The translations under genes were made by a program, and so were the position numbers. From Tamlana sp038148895 (lineage in GTDB: Bacteria > Bacteroidota > Bacteroidia > Flavobacteriales > Flavobacteriaceae), in the NCBI GenBank assembly GCA_038148895.1, contig JBBVGQ010000004.1: a stretch of 64,000 nucleotides of DNA; one strand, written 5' to 3'. Positions 34,901 to 42,791 of this stretch are shown here, in pieces (position 1 is the stretch's first letter; each line of letters opens with the position of its first letter). The notes below the pieces were generated by a model that was given only the letters and a program-made list of their open reading frames with translations, was not told the origin of the DNA and made no database searches.

Positions 34901-35041
34901 GATTTTGTTGAACTTCATATTGACCATAAAATGATGGGTGTTGGTGGTGACAACAGTTGGGGTGCAAAACCACACCCAAAATACATGTATTATGCTGATA
35001 AAGTTTATGATTTTGGTTTCACCATAATACCAGAAATCTAA
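31931..35041 (+). CDS. GH2 beta-galactosidase (LacZ type)
   Basis: About 1036 residues from ATG 31931, beginning with a signal peptide (MKSLKIFFLLFILSQNIIGQ); the frame extends back to a TTG at 31886, but that would sit in the preceding terminator. It contains the sugar-binding domain (~60-230), two Ig-like domains, the TIM barrel, and the Bgal small chain (C-terminal ~270 residues). The catalytic acid/base is Glu471 (WSMGNEAGTG) and the nucleophile Glu540 (CEYSHAMGNS). Hydrolyses beta-galactosides, probably in the periplasm. No sus-like genes are adjacent, so it stands outside a canonical polysaccharide-utilisation locus. Confidence 0.95.
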   Translation: MKSLKIFFLLFILSQNIIGQNDWENPEIFKQNRENAHASFYPYSTHESAMESAPKEEEYIHFLNGKWKFQYAPKASERNLDFYKVGYDDSNWDEIPVPGSWEMYGYGYPNYTNADYPFDRNPPFINEAQNPVGSYITYFNLPETWDNREIFIQFGSVKSGYYIWVNGQKVGYSQDSKLPSEFNITPYLKAGKNKIAVQVFQFTDGSYLEDQDFWRLSGIQRDVILLARPKTHINDFFANASLDKNYENGIFNLEVDIKNTQKKKGKYTIAYQILDDSGNQIDGNQSSFEMGKGTKKINFSAEITNVKKWSAETPNLYKLVLSLHNKKGELIESTTIKIGFRNSEIKGGQLLVNGKPILLKGVNRHEHNPYHGHVVNEQDMIADIKTMKLFNINAVRTSHYPNDPTWYRLCDEYGLYVYDEANIESHGMGYEPEHTLANNPAWKAAHEERIVNMVERDKNHPSVIVWSMGNEAGTGPNFLAGYNAIKKLDASRPVHYERAERMTDLKERHTDIQGFMYAEIEYIKNRWLETDKERPFIWCEYSHAMGNSNGNFQEYWNLVYSHPQLQGGFIWDWMDQGLAKYDEQGKKFWAYGGHFEPEGVHHDGNFCLNGIVDPDLKPHPALFEIKKVYQNIKFKNIDASKGLISIKNDNFFTNLDGYMVKWELLANGTVANSGEFKPVGIAPQSEKEFTIEFSLPDNNKEYFLNLYAVQNDFNYLIPYGHSVASEQFGLNEFVPSANKLERSAPINSAEDENNIIISGNTFTASVSKQTGMLSSYMLNGYELIKEPLALDFWRAPTDNDFGNKLQERAEIWKQAANEFVLKDIETKKVSESEIIVSTTFHNPQIDGHVSITYTIKGNGQINVNYSFKAKKEDLPEIPRIGLKLQLPKEFDNLIYYGRGPWENYIDRNTAAFVGLYNSKVADQYVAYNRPQENGHKSDVRWLSLKNQYGLGLKFMAYNEVLEFNALHNSTSDFDPGKQKLLRTTADITEKDFVELHIDHKMMGVGGDNSWGAKPHPKYMYYADKVYDFGFTIIPEI

Positions 35042-35241
35042 AATATATTGAATTTAAAAGACATTGCAGAATCGACTTATTTCGTCGTTAATGTATCAGA
35101 TTGATTGGCTAATTTCGTAAAGACATAAACCACTAAACCCCAATTGCTTATATTTTAATTTTTCCTTAAAAAAAGAAATAGACACCGTAACAACCAATCG
35201 AAAAATAAATTACATTCGCGAAAAATATCGAGGCGTCATTT

Positions 35242-35853
35242 ATGTCCATAGAGCGAAAAGTAAAGTTGATAGAAGGTCTATTCGAGCAACTTGATTCAGA
35301 AATCTTTACATTTCAAAATAAAACAAAATTGCAATGCATATCGGGCTGTGGCCAATGCTGCAACAACCCAACTATGGAAGCTTCGCCGTTAGAGTTTTTA
35401 CCTTTGGCTTTTAATCTGTTTTTAACTGGAAAAGCCGAAACCACACTTAAAGAATTGCAAAGCAAACAAAACCCGAGCATTTGCCATATATACAACCCCT
35501 TAAACATAGTTGATTATGCCGCGGGGCAATGCAGCAATTATAAATATCGTGGGCTAATATGCCGGCTTTTTGGGTACGCCGCATCTCGAGATAAATACGG
35601 CAAACAACGTTTGGTTACCTGCAAAATCATTAAAGAAAACCAACAAGGCATTTACCAAGATACCACGGAGGCCATTAACAACGGGCTGTATCTACCCATG
35701 TTTACAGACTACTACATGCAGTTGTCCCAAATAGATTTTAAGTTGGGAAACATGATTGTGCCCATAAACAAAGCCTTAAAACTGGCAATTGAGGAAGTGC
35801 TGCAATACTACGCCTACAGACCTTTCCCAGGTGGGTTGGAAAAAATAGCTTAG
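35242..35853 (+). CDS. YkgJ family cysteine-cluster protein
   Basis: 203 residues with the YkgJ (zinc- or iron-binding) cysteine pattern: CISGCGQCCNNPT near residue 34 and CSNYKYRGLICRLFGYAA near 105. The CxxxCxxCC arrangement is the family mark; the metal and function are not established. The rest is a helical domain without known catalytic residues. It is a single-gene unit, followed by the outer-membrane barrel gene. Confidence 0.85.
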   Translation: MSIERKVKLIEGLFEQLDSEIFTFQNKTKLQCISGCGQCCNNPTMEASPLEFLPLAFNLFLTGKAETTLKELQSKQNPSICHIYNPLNIVDYAAGQCSNYKYRGLICRLFGYAASRDKYGKQRLVTCKIIKENQQGIYQDTTEAINNGLYLPMFTDYYMQLSQIDFKLGNMIVPINKALKLAIEEVLQYYAYRPFPGGLEKIA

Positions 35854-35923
35854 TTTTTTTGCTATTTCGTTTTTGTGAGATTTTATTTGCTTATATTGGC
35901 ATTCATTAATTTAAACACCTAAA

Positions 35924-37132
35924 ATGAAAAACCAAATCATACTTATTTTTACAACTATTTTAAGCTTAAACTGTTTTTCGCAAATTTCTTTTGAAAATGG
36001 TTATTATATTGATAATAATAATCAAAAAATAAATTGTTTGATCAAAAACGTCGTTTGGGAAAACAATCCAACCGAATTTGAGTATAAATTAGATGAAAAT
36101 GTCGAAACCAAAACGGCAGTCTTAAAATATGTGAAAGAATTTGGAATAAACAACACTTCTAAATTTATCAGAGAAATTGTAAATATTGATAGATCTAGTG
36201 AAAAAATCAATAAAATCAGTATTGAGAAAAACCCCTTATTTAACAAAGAAGAAGTTTTTTTAAAAGTACTGGTTGAAGGTAGTGCTAATTTATACATGTT
36301 TAGAGACAAGGATGTAACGAGGTTTTTTTACAGTAAGGAAAACTCTAATATCAAACCATTGATTTTCAAATCCTACATAACTCAAAATGACAAAATTGCC
36401 AAAAATCATCATTTCAAACAGCAATTGTGGAATGATTTAAAGTGCCCAACTTTAACTACTAACAAAATAGAACGTGTAGATTATCACAAAGATGAATTAG
36501 CAAATATTTTTACAGAATATAATAAATGCAACAATCAAGAATATACGAATTATGAAGCAAAAAAGAACAAAGATTTTTTTAACCTAAGCATAAGGCCAGG
36601 TATTAACAAATCAACCCTTGCCATTCAAAATAATTTAATTAATAATGTGAATACCGAATTCGGTAACGATTTAGCTTTTAGATTTGGGATTGAAGGCGAA
36701 TTTATTTTGCCCTTCAGAAATAATAAATGGAGCATTATCGTGGAACCAACATACCAATATTTTAAATCTGAAAAAACATTACCCAACAGAACCGCTAATG
36801 TAGATTACACATCTGTTGAATTACCTTTTGGCTTAAGGCACTATTTTTTTCTTAATGATAATTCCAAAATTTTCATCAATTGTTCTTATTCTCTTGATTT
36901 TAATAAAAAAAACTCAATTATTGAATATAATAGTACCAAAGCTGGTTATAGTTCATTTGATTTAAATATAAAATCAGGAAGTAATCTGGCCTTCGGAATG
37001 GGGTACAAATATAACGACAAATACAGCTTAGAATTGAGATATCAGACCAAAAGAGATGTATTGAGTAGATATATATACTGGGCCACCGACTATAATACAG
37101 CATCGTTAATATTTGGATATACGGTATTCTAA
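35924..37132 (+). CDS. outer-membrane beta-barrel protein, PorT-like C-terminal region
   Basis: 402 residues with a signal peptide ending near NCFSQ (about residue 19). The N-terminal half (to ~190) has no recognised domain and may bind a ligand or cell-surface partner; it is A+T-rich. From about residue 215 the protein has alternating strands ending with YNTASLIFGYTVF, whose terminal aromatic residue and pattern suggest an 8-12-strand barrel such as the outer-membrane-beta-barrel/PorT group. No homologue is named with certainty. It stands 15 nt before the MOSC gene. Confidence 0.65.
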   Translation: MKNQIILIFTTILSLNCFSQISFENGYYIDNNNQKINCLIKNVVWENNPTEFEYKLDENVETKTAVLKYVKEFGINNTSKFIREIVNIDRSSEKINKISIEKNPLFNKEEVFLKVLVEGSANLYMFRDKDVTRFFYSKENSNIKPLIFKSYITQNDKIAKNHHFKQQLWNDLKCPTLTTNKIERVDYHKDELANIFTEYNKCNNQEYTNYEAKKNKDFFNLSIRPGINKSTLAIQNNLINNVNTEFGNDLAFRFGIEGEFILPFRNNKWSIIVEPTYQYFKSEKTLPNRTANVDYTSVELPFGLRHYFFLNDNSKIFINCSYSLDFNKKNSIIEYNSTKAGYSSFDLNIKSGSNLAFGMGYKYNDKYSLELRYQTKRDVLSRYIYWATDYNTASLIFGYTVF

Positions 37133-37147
37133 ATCATCAAACCCCTT

Positions 37148-37783
37148 ATGCAAATTACATCAACCAACATAGCAAAACCTAAAACCATCATTTGGAGAAA
37201 AAAAGAAGTGGTTACCGGTATTTATAAAACCCCAACCAACGCCCCTATTTTTTTGGGCAAGAGTGATGTAAAAGATGATGAAGTAACCGACAGAAAATAC
37301 CATGGAGGCGAGTTTAAAGCGTGTTATTTGTTTTCTGAAGATTATTATGGCTATTGGAAAAACTTGTACCCCAATTTAAAATGGAATTGGGGCATGTTTG
37401 GGGAAAACCTAACCGTTTCCGGTCTTGATGAAACAAAGATTTTTGTTGGCGATATTTATAAAGTTGGAGAAGCCAAAATACAAATAACCCAACCGCGCGA
37501 ACCCTGTTTTAAATTAGGTGCCAAATTTGGCAACCAAAACATTTTAAAAAAATTTATAGCACACGGCCACCCTGGCACCTATATTCGGGTTTTGGAAGAA
37601 GGTTATGTAAAACCTGGCGATACATTTACGCTTGTTGAAAGACCTGAAAACAGCCTAACAACGGCGCAACTGTATCATTTAATTTTTGCCAAAACCAAAG
37701 ATAAAGACCTGCTTAATCGTGCTACAAAAAACAATGCTTTACCCGAACGCGCACGAAAGGAATTTATGGGCTTTTTAAAATAG
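37148..37783 (+). CDS. MOSC domain protein, YiiM-like
   Basis: 211 residues. A MOSC domain covers about 25-145 (PIFLGKSDVKDDEVTDRKYHGG, FGENLTVSGL, VGEAKIQITQPREPCFKLG) with the conserved Cys in PREPC; the C-terminal ~60 residues (LTTAQLYHLIFAKTKDKDLLNRAT...PERARKEFMGFL) match the YiiM 3-alpha domain. MOSC proteins handle sulfur or molybdenum cofactor chemistry; YiiM reduces N-hydroxylated bases such as 6-hydroxylaminopurine with help of the cofactor. The substrate here is inferred from family only. Confidence 0.88.
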   Translation: MQITSTNIAKPKTIIWRKKEVVTGIYKTPTNAPIFLGKSDVKDDEVTDRKYHGGEFKACYLFSEDYYGYWKNLYPNLKWNWGMFGENLTVSGLDETKIFVGDIYKVGEAKIQITQPREPCFKLGAKFGNQNILKKFIAHGHPGTYIRVLEEGYVKPGDTFTLVERPENSLTTAQLYHLIFAKTKDKDLLNRATKNNALPERARKEFMGFLK

Positions 37784-37847
37784 AATTTTTCATTTTATAC
37801 GGCAATTTGTCGCCCTTTTAAAATCATTTTTTTTGTATCTTTAGGAT

Positions 37848-38228
37848 ATGCAAACCCTCACTACAAAATTAAAACTCAAAAAGTTTAAAGACATTTATAT
37901 TTTGAATGTTCCGGACAATTTTGAGGAAATATTCGCCAAAATTGAGCACAATGAATCTTTGGTCATCACCTCTTGTGTAGAATGTGCCATTGTGTTCACC
38001 GAAAGCAAAAATGAGTTTATGGAGCAAATGCTTACGCTGTTTCCAAGGCTCATGGATTCTTCGGTGCTTTGGGTATTTTACCCCAATGAAACCACCTTGA
38101 GCGAAATAGGCAATCTGCACAAAGAGTTTGATTGGGATTTTTTAGGCGATTACCGTTTAAAGCCGGCTAAACTTCTTCATGTGGACAATACCTGGAATGC
38201 CATGAAAATAAAAAAAATCCTCTCTTAA
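37848..38228 (+). CDS. DUF3052-like protein
   Basis: 126 residues. VITSCVECAIVFTESKNEFMEQMLTLFPRLMDSSVLWVFYPNE and the C-terminal LLHVDNTWNAMKIKK resemble DUF3052 proteins (VALVF..., LWVAYPK, DDTWSGLRF), which look like truncated methyltransferase-type Rossmann folds. No catalytic motif is visible and the function is unknown. It ends 32 nt before the DEAD-box helicase gene; the helicase -7 box begins 8 nt after its stop, so the helicase can be transcribed separately. Confidence 0.5.
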   Translation: MQTLTTKLKLKKFKDIYILNVPDNFEEIFAKIEHNESLVITSCVECAIVFTESKNEFMEQMLTLFPRLMDSSVLWVFYPNETTLSEIGNLHKEFDWDFLGDYRLKPAKLLHVDNTWNAMKIKKILS

Positions 38229-38236
38229 AATTGGGT

Positions 38237-38244
38237 TATCTTTG
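38237..38244 (+). promoter_or_regulatory. -7 element of the DEAD-box helicase gene
   Basis: TATCTTTG, an exact TAnnTTTG match, 16 nt before the ATG at 38261. No TTG at -33 spacing. Confidence 0.4.
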
Positions 38245-38260
38245 CGGCAAAACATTTTAA

Positions 38261-39502
38261 ATGTCCTTTAAAGACTTACAATTAAACAGGCCCATTTTAA
38301 GGGCTGCTGCAGAAGCTGGTTACGATAACCCCACATTGGTTCAAGAAAAAACCATTCCGCTGGTTTTAAAGAAAAAAGACCTTATTGTTTCGGCGCAAAC
38401 CGGAACGGGAAAAACTGCTGCTTTTGCACTTCCTATACTTCAATTATTGATTGACGACCAAGACGCTCCTAGAAACGGCAAAAAAATAAAGGCGCTTATC
38501 GTCAGCCCCACTAGGGAACTGGCCGTACAGATTTACGATAACTTTAAAGCATATAGTACATACACCAACTTAAGGTCTACCGTGGTTTACGGTGGTACAT
38601 CTATTGAGCCACAAAAAGACGTACTGAAAAAAGGCGTTGATATTTTAATTGCCACTCCCGGCCGATTGCTCGATTTACACAAGCAAGATGTTGTAAATCT
38701 TGATTATGTGGAAATTCTGGTGCTGGACGAAGCCGACCTCATGTTAGATATGGGCTTTATTGATGATGTTAGAAAAATTGAACGTCTTTGCCCCAAAGAA
38801 AAACAAACACTTCTGTTTTCGGCTACCATTCCGCACAAAGTGGAATTTTTGGCAAATACCATTTTAAAAGACCCAGAGCGCATTGAAGTGACACAGAATG
38901 CATCAACCTCAAAAGATGTTGACCAATTGCTATATTATGTTCCGAAACGAAATAAAATGGAACTGTGCTTGCATTTATTGCGCAATACTATTAAAGGGCA
39001 TATCATCATTTTTAGACGTACAAAGTTTGGCGTGGATAAATTAGAGCATACGTTATTAAAAAATGGCTACAAAGTCAATACCATTCACGGCGATAAAAGT
39101 CAGACGGCACGACAAGAGGCATTAGATCAATTCAAAAAAGGTGAAACCAATATTTTAATTGCTACCGATGTGGCCGCACGTGGTATTGACATTGATGATT
39201 TAGATGCCGTAATAAATTTTGATTTGCCCAATGTACCCGAAACCTATGTGCATAGAATTGGCCGAACGGCCAGAGCAGGAAATTTAGGAAAGGCGTATTC
39301 ATTATGTTCTGCCGACGAAAAAAGTTATGTACAAACAATACAGCAACTTATTCAACTTCAAATAGATGTAGTGGATGACCACCCTTATCCGCTGGATCCA
39401 AAAGCAAAACCGATAGTCCATAAATCCAAAAAAACGGGAAGCAAACACAAAAAAGGTAGAAAAAGTGAAGCTTCCAAAAAGAAAAAGAAACGCTGGTACT
39501 AA
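38261..39502 (+). CDS. DEAD-box RNA helicase (RhlE-like)
   Basis: 413 residues with all helicase motifs: Q motif region (GYDNPTLVQEKTIP), AQTGTGKT (I), PTRELAVQ (Ia), GGTS/TPGR (Ib), DEAD (II), SAT (III), IIFRRTK (IV), TDVAARGIDI (V) and HRIGRTARAG (VI). The C-terminal ~35 residues are very basic (KSKKTGSKHKKGRKSEASKK), typical of RhlE-like enzymes that unwind RNA in ribosome assembly or mRNA decay, often cold-induced. The cupin gene begins 13 nt after its stop. Confidence 0.93.
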   Translation: MSFKDLQLNRPILRAAAEAGYDNPTLVQEKTIPLVLKKKDLIVSAQTGTGKTAAFALPILQLLIDDQDAPRNGKKIKALIVSPTRELAVQIYDNFKAYSTYTNLRSTVVYGGTSIEPQKDVLKKGVDILIATPGRLLDLHKQDVVNLDYVEILVLDEADLMLDMGFIDDVRKIERLCPKEKQTLLFSATIPHKVEFLANTILKDPERIEVTQNASTSKDVDQLLYYVPKRNKMELCLHLLRNTIKGHIIIFRRTKFGVDKLEHTLLKNGYKVNTIHGDKSQTARQEALDQFKKGETNILIATDVAARGIDIDDLDAVINFDLPNVPETYVHRIGRTARAGNLGKAYSLCSADEKSYVQTIQQLIQLQIDVVDDHPYPLDPKAKPIVHKSKKTGSKHKKGRKSEASKKKKKRWY

Positions 39503-39515
39503 ACAATATTTTATA

Positions 39516-40019
39516 ATGGAGGAGGCAAAAAAAATAGCTGAACAACTGAACATGCAACCTCACCCGGAGGGTGGATATTTTAAAGAAACATACAGAAGTT
39601 CTGGTGAAATAACTCCGGAAAATCTCGGTTCTGACTTTACTGAAAACAGAAACTTTTCTACCTGTATCTATTTCTTATTGACTTCAGATACGTTTTCTGC
39701 TTTCCACAAGATTAAACAAGATGAAATTTGGCATTTTTACAAAGGCTCTCCAATAAAGTTGCACATCATTTCCGCAGAAGGTGAGTATAGCTCGGTAATT
39801 ATTGGAAATAATTTAGAAAAAAATGAAATTCCTCAATTTGTTGTAAAAGCCAAAGATTGGTTTGCTGCTGAAGTTACCAATAAAGATTCTTATTCGCTTC
39901 TTGGGTGCACAGTTTCCCCTGGATTTGATTTTAGGGATTTTGAATTGGCAGAACGAAATGCATTGATTAGCAAATTCCCAAAGCACAAAACAATTATTGA
40001 AAAACTTACCAGAAGCTAA
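39516..40019 (+). CDS. cupin domain-containing protein (DUF985)
   Basis: About 167 residues from ATG 39516 (MEEAKKIAEQLNMQPHPEGGYFKETYRSS); the frame runs back to 39465 but overlaps the helicase gene. The DUF985 cupin shows the first motif FHKIKQDEIWHFYKGSPIKLHI and the second VVKAKDWFAAEV, with the C-terminal SLLGCTVSPGFDFRDFEL. Members related to yeast YML079 bind small molecules in a cupin barrel; the ligand is unknown. Its 3' end overlaps the convergent dipeptidase gene by 4 nt. Confidence 0.87.
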   Translation: MEEAKKIAEQLNMQPHPEGGYFKETYRSSGEITPENLGSDFTENRNFSTCIYFLLTSDTFSAFHKIKQDEIWHFYKGSPIKLHIISAEGEYSSVIIGNNLEKNEIPQFVVKAKDWFAAEVTNKDSYSLLGCTVSPGFDFRDFELAERNALISKFPKHKTIIEKLTRS

Positions 40020-40693
40020 ATAGGTTTTGGCACAATAGGAAAATCAAAATAAGTATTTGGGAATGGTTCCCAGCGCAAAGTAAAATGCCACCACTCTTTG
40101 GGGTAATTTCTAAAACCATGTTGAAGCATTATTTTTTGCAATAATTGCCTGTTGGCCTTTTGTTTTTTGGTAATAGCTTCATAATCAACCCAAGATTGTT
40201 CCCCAAAAAAGTCATAAGCACTGCCCATATCCAAAGGTTCTCCTGTATTTCCATCAATTATGGTTAAATCTACCGTGCTGCCTTTGCTATGGCCAGATCT
40301 AGTTGCTATGTATTCTTCCTTAAACAAATTACTCTTCTTAACATCAGGATAAAATTTATGTTTGTTAATGGTGTCATTCAAATCTCTTGCCCAGCGAATA
40401 AAGTGGTTTACGGCACGTTGTGGCCTATAGCCATCATAAACTTTTAAACACAGATTTTGATCTTGCAAGGCCATATGCACTTTCTTCAGAGCCATAGTAG
40501 CTTCAATAGTAAGTATGAGCCTGTTGGTTTCATACCCATCTATTGACTTTCCCACAAAATTGTTTGAACCGTAATAACGCAATTCTACATCTAAATCAGG
40601 AATACTATCTTGCACGTAAACAAAGCCTTCCGGCAATTGCGCAACTGAATTAAACCCCAGCAACAAGAATAAAAAAAGAAAAGTGTGCTTCAT
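40016..40693 (-). CDS. D-alanyl-D-alanine dipeptidase (VanX/DdpX family)
   Basis: 225 residues with a signal peptide (MKHTFLFLFLLLGFNSVAQ). Zinc-site motifs of the M15D family: SGHSKGSTVDLTII carries the His and Asp ligands, and EWWHFTL carries the catalytic Glu and third ligand His. These enzymes split D-Ala-D-Ala; the secreted form here fits recycling of cell-wall peptides. No vanA/vanH genes are nearby, so vancomycin resistance is not implied by this gene. Divergent from the AlkB gene with 39 bp between. Confidence 0.9.
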   Translation of the reverse strand: MKHTFLFLFLLLGFNSVAQLPEGFVYVQDSIPDLDVELRYYGSNNFVGKSIDGYETNRLILTIEATMALKKVHMALQDQNLCLKVYDGYRPQRAVNHFIRWARDLNDTINKHKFYPDVKKSNLFKEEYIATRSGHSKGSTVDLTIIDGNTGEPLDMGSAYDFFGEQSWVDYEAITKKQKANRQLLQKIMLQHGFRNYPKEWWHFTLRWEPFPNTYFDFPIVPKPI

Positions 40694-40732
40694 TTTATGT
40701 ATGGATTATGCTAAATTAGAAAATAAAAGATA

Positions 40733-41326
40733 ATGAGGCTGAATCCCTGCATAAATTTAGAATTGAAAGATGCCGATGTTATTTATTACCCAAATTTCTT
40801 CAGTACCGACGAAGCTGATGGTTTTTTTAATAAGCTTTTAAAGGATATCCAATGGAAACAGGACAACATTACTGTTTTTGGCAAAACATTTGAACAGCCA
40901 AGACTTACCGCTTTTTATGCAACCAACAACAATAGCTACACCTATAGCAATATAAAAATGAAGCCTTTGCCTTTTGAAGGCGAATTGCTTGCAATCAAGA
41001 ACATAATTGATGAAGAATTAAAAATAGGGTTTACCAGCTGTTTGGCAAATTTGTACCGTTCTGGAAAAGATAGCAACGGTTGGCATGCCGATGACGAAAA
41101 AGAACTTGGTAAAAACCCAGTTATTGCCTCAATATCTTTTGGGGCCGAGCGTATTTTTCATATAAAACATAAAAATGATAAATCTTTGAAAGCCAAACTG
41201 GTTTTGCAACATGGCAGCCTTTTATTGATGAAAGGAGAAACGCAACATAACTGGCTGCACCAAATACCAAAAACCCAAAAAGATATCGGAAAACGGATTA
41301 ATCTGACCTTTAGAATTATTGCATAA
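40733..41326 (+). CDS. alkB: alpha-ketoglutarate-dependent dioxygenase AlkB
   Basis: 197 residues of the 2OG-Fe(II) dioxygenase family, AlkB group. Iron ligands: His118 and Asp120 in GWHADDE, and a distal His in GETQHNWLHQI; the 2-oxoglutarate Arg lies in RINLTFRII. The substrate-binding lid FEQPRLTAFYATNNN is conserved. It demethylates alkylated bases in DNA or RNA. It is single, divergent from the dipeptidase gene, and ended by a strong terminator. Resemblance is closest to the ALKBH2-like bacterial group. Confidence 0.9.
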   Translation: MRLNPCINLELKDADVIYYPNFFSTDEADGFFNKLLKDIQWKQDNITVFGKTFEQPRLTAFYATNNNSYTYSNIKMKPLPFEGELLAIKNIIDEELKIGFTSCLANLYRSGKDSNGWHADDEKELGKNPVIASISFGAERIFHIKHKNDKSLKAKLVLQHGSLLLMKGETQHNWLHQIPKTQKDIGKRINLTFRIIA

Positions 41327-41328
41327 AA

Positions 41329-41358
41329 AAACCGGGTTCCCTCAAACCCGGTTTCTTT
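41329..41358 (+). terminator. alkB terminator
   Basis: Perfect 10-bp stem AAACCGGGTT / AACCCGGTTT with a 6-nt loop and a T-rich tail, 3 nt after the stop. Confidence 0.85.
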
Positions 41359-41885
41359 TCAATTTGCTTTTTAATATTATGATGTCAGATTTGGGGTCTC
41401 CTTATCAACAACATAATGCAAATATTAATTAATTAATCCATTGAACTAAAAAGTGTGTTATTTAGTACACTCCAAAGATATAATTATTAAATATTAACTA
41501 ACGACAAAATACACTAAAAATCGATTAAATGCATAAAATTTTAACATTTAAAGATGAAAATATGCTTATCGTCGACGAAATGCATGTTTTTTCAATAGCT
41601 AAAAAACTAAAAACAGACCATTTTAAAATTAAAGAAGCATCCAAAAAAGGATGCTTCTTTACTAACTAACCAACCAAAATATGAATTACAATTCTTCAGT
41701 TTAAAGTAACCACTCAATAAACTAACTACTTGAATGTAATCATTTACTAAATAGCAATACCCGTGCCAAACTTTGTTGGTTAATTTCGTTTTATGATTTA
41801 ATTAACAATTAAAAATAGTTTTATGCCAACTAGTATTTAAAATATAATTATAGGATATTTGCTCCGTCAAAAAACAAATCACTTC
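41359..41885. other. intergenic region of ~530 bp, no clear gene
   Basis: Between alkB and the DUF4369 lipoprotein gene. It is A+T-rich, with a small AGTGT...ACACT hairpin near 41450 and the 12-bp perfect hairpin at 41631-41660. A 46-codon ATG frame (41529-41669) runs through this hairpin and is probably not coding. The stretch could hold a small RNA ending at the hairpin. Confidence 0.6.
41631..41660. terminator. orphan 12-bp hairpin, possible terminator
   Basis: AAAGAAGCATCC (41631-41642) pairs with GGATGCTTCTTT (41649-41660) around an A6 loop. The T-run is short on both strands (TTTACT on plus; TTTAATTTT on minus). No recognised gene on either side ends here. Confidence 0.5.
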
Positions 41886-42590
41886 ATGCAAAGAATTTCA
41901 ATTTTGTTGCTAGCCCTTATAATTATAGGCTGTAGCAACAACCAAAATGATTTAACAGTAAAAGTAAACATCAAAGATTTAAAAAAGGGAACCGTTTATC
42001 TAAAGAAAACAATAGATACCAACTTGGTTACTATGGATTCCATCGTCATTAATGGCAACCCTACTTTTGAACTTTATAGCCCAATTGACACTCCCGAAGT
42101 TTTCTTTTTGTACTTAGATAAAAATAGTACTGTTGAAGATAGAATTTCCTTTTTTGCGGATAAAGGAATCACCGAAATAAACACAACTTTAAAAAACTTC
42201 GTTTTTGATGCCAAAATTAATGGTTCGGCACAGCAAAAAACTTTAGAGGAATACCGATCTATTATTTCTAAAATTAATGATAGAAAACTAGATTTGATAA
42301 AGGAAACTTTTGATGCGCAAAGAGATGGCGACTCCGTTAAAATTGATTCTTTGGAAAAAGAATCCAAAAATATTTTAAAGCGAAAATATCTTTATACCAT
42401 TAATTTTGCCATTAGTCATGGTGATAGCGAGGTGGCTCCATATTTGGCGTTGACGGAAATCTACGATGCAAAATTTAATTTCTTGGACACCATAAACAAA
42501 TCGTTGACACCAAAAATTAAAGAATCCAAATACGGGAAAGAATTAAATGAGTTTATTGAACAAATAAAAATAAACGAAAATATAGAATAG
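41886..42590 (+). CDS. DUF4369 domain lipoprotein
   Basis: About 234 residues from ATG 41886 (MQRISILLLALIIIGC), a clear lipoprotein signal with Cys16. The frame runs back to a TTG at 41859, which would spoil the signal. The N-terminal part (VKVNIKDLKKGTVYLKK...VTMDSIVINGNPTFEL) matches DUF4369, the domain found before periplasmic thioredoxin-like modules, but here no thioredoxin domain follows; the C-terminal half is helical. Function unknown. It is followed by a bidirectional terminator. Confidence 0.85.
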   Translation: MQRISILLLALIIIGCSNNQNDLTVKVNIKDLKKGTVYLKKTIDTNLVTMDSIVINGNPTFELYSPIDTPEVFFLYLDKNSTVEDRISFFADKGITEINTTLKNFVFDAKINGSAQQKTLEEYRSIISKINDRKLDLIKETFDAQRDGDSVKIDSLEKESKNILKRKYLYTINFAISHGDSEVAPYLALTEIYDAKFNFLDTINKSLTPKIKESKYGKELNEFIEQIKINENIE

Positions 42591-42613
42591 AATCTATATC
42601 AGAAATAAGCATA

Positions 42614-42650
42614 AAAAAAGACCTTTCAGATTTGAAAGGTCTTTTTTTAT
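42614..42650. terminator. bidirectional terminator (DUF4369 gene and tRNA-Thr)
   Basis: Stem AAAAAGACCTTTCA / TGAAAGGTCTTTTT with a 4-nt loop and T-runs on both strands. It lies between the DUF4369 stop and the 3' end of the minus-strand tRNA-Thr gene. Confidence 0.85.
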
Positions 42651-42656
42651 TTTCTG

Positions 42657-42730
42657 AGCCGATGGAGGGGCTCGAACCCACGACCTGCTGATTACAAATC
42701 AGCTGCTCTAGCCAACTGAGCTACATCGGC
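42657..42730 (-). tRNA. tRNA-Thr (anticodon TGT)
   Basis: Cloverleaf read on the minus strand: acceptor GCCGATG / CATCGGC, D arm AGCTCAG, anticodon loop TTTGTAA (TGT), T arm GGGTTCGAGCCC. 74 nt, CCA not encoded. It differs from the copy at 60809-60882 at two positions only. It has its own -33/-7 promoter at 42745-42774. Confidence 0.95.
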
Positions 42731-42744
42731 TTATTTAACGGCTG

Positions 42745-42774
42745 CAAATATAATCTCAAAAACAATATCTGCAA
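42745..42774 (-). promoter_or_regulatory. tRNA-Thr promoter (-33/-7)
   Basis: Minus strand: TTG at 42772-42774, exactly 19-nt spacer, TATATTTG at 42745-42752. The predicted start is about 8-10 nt before the mature tRNA 5' end. Confidence 0.6.
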
Positions 42775-42791
42775 CAAATCCGCTAAAAAAA

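Noticed and set aside
40016..40693. Vancomycin-resistance locus
   Set aside because: Only the dipeptidase is present; no vanA/vanH/vanS/vanR genes are seen.
41529..41669. 46-codon ATG ORF between alkB and the DUF4369 gene
   Set aside because: It runs through a perfect 12-bp hairpin and shows no domain, signal peptide or membrane segment.
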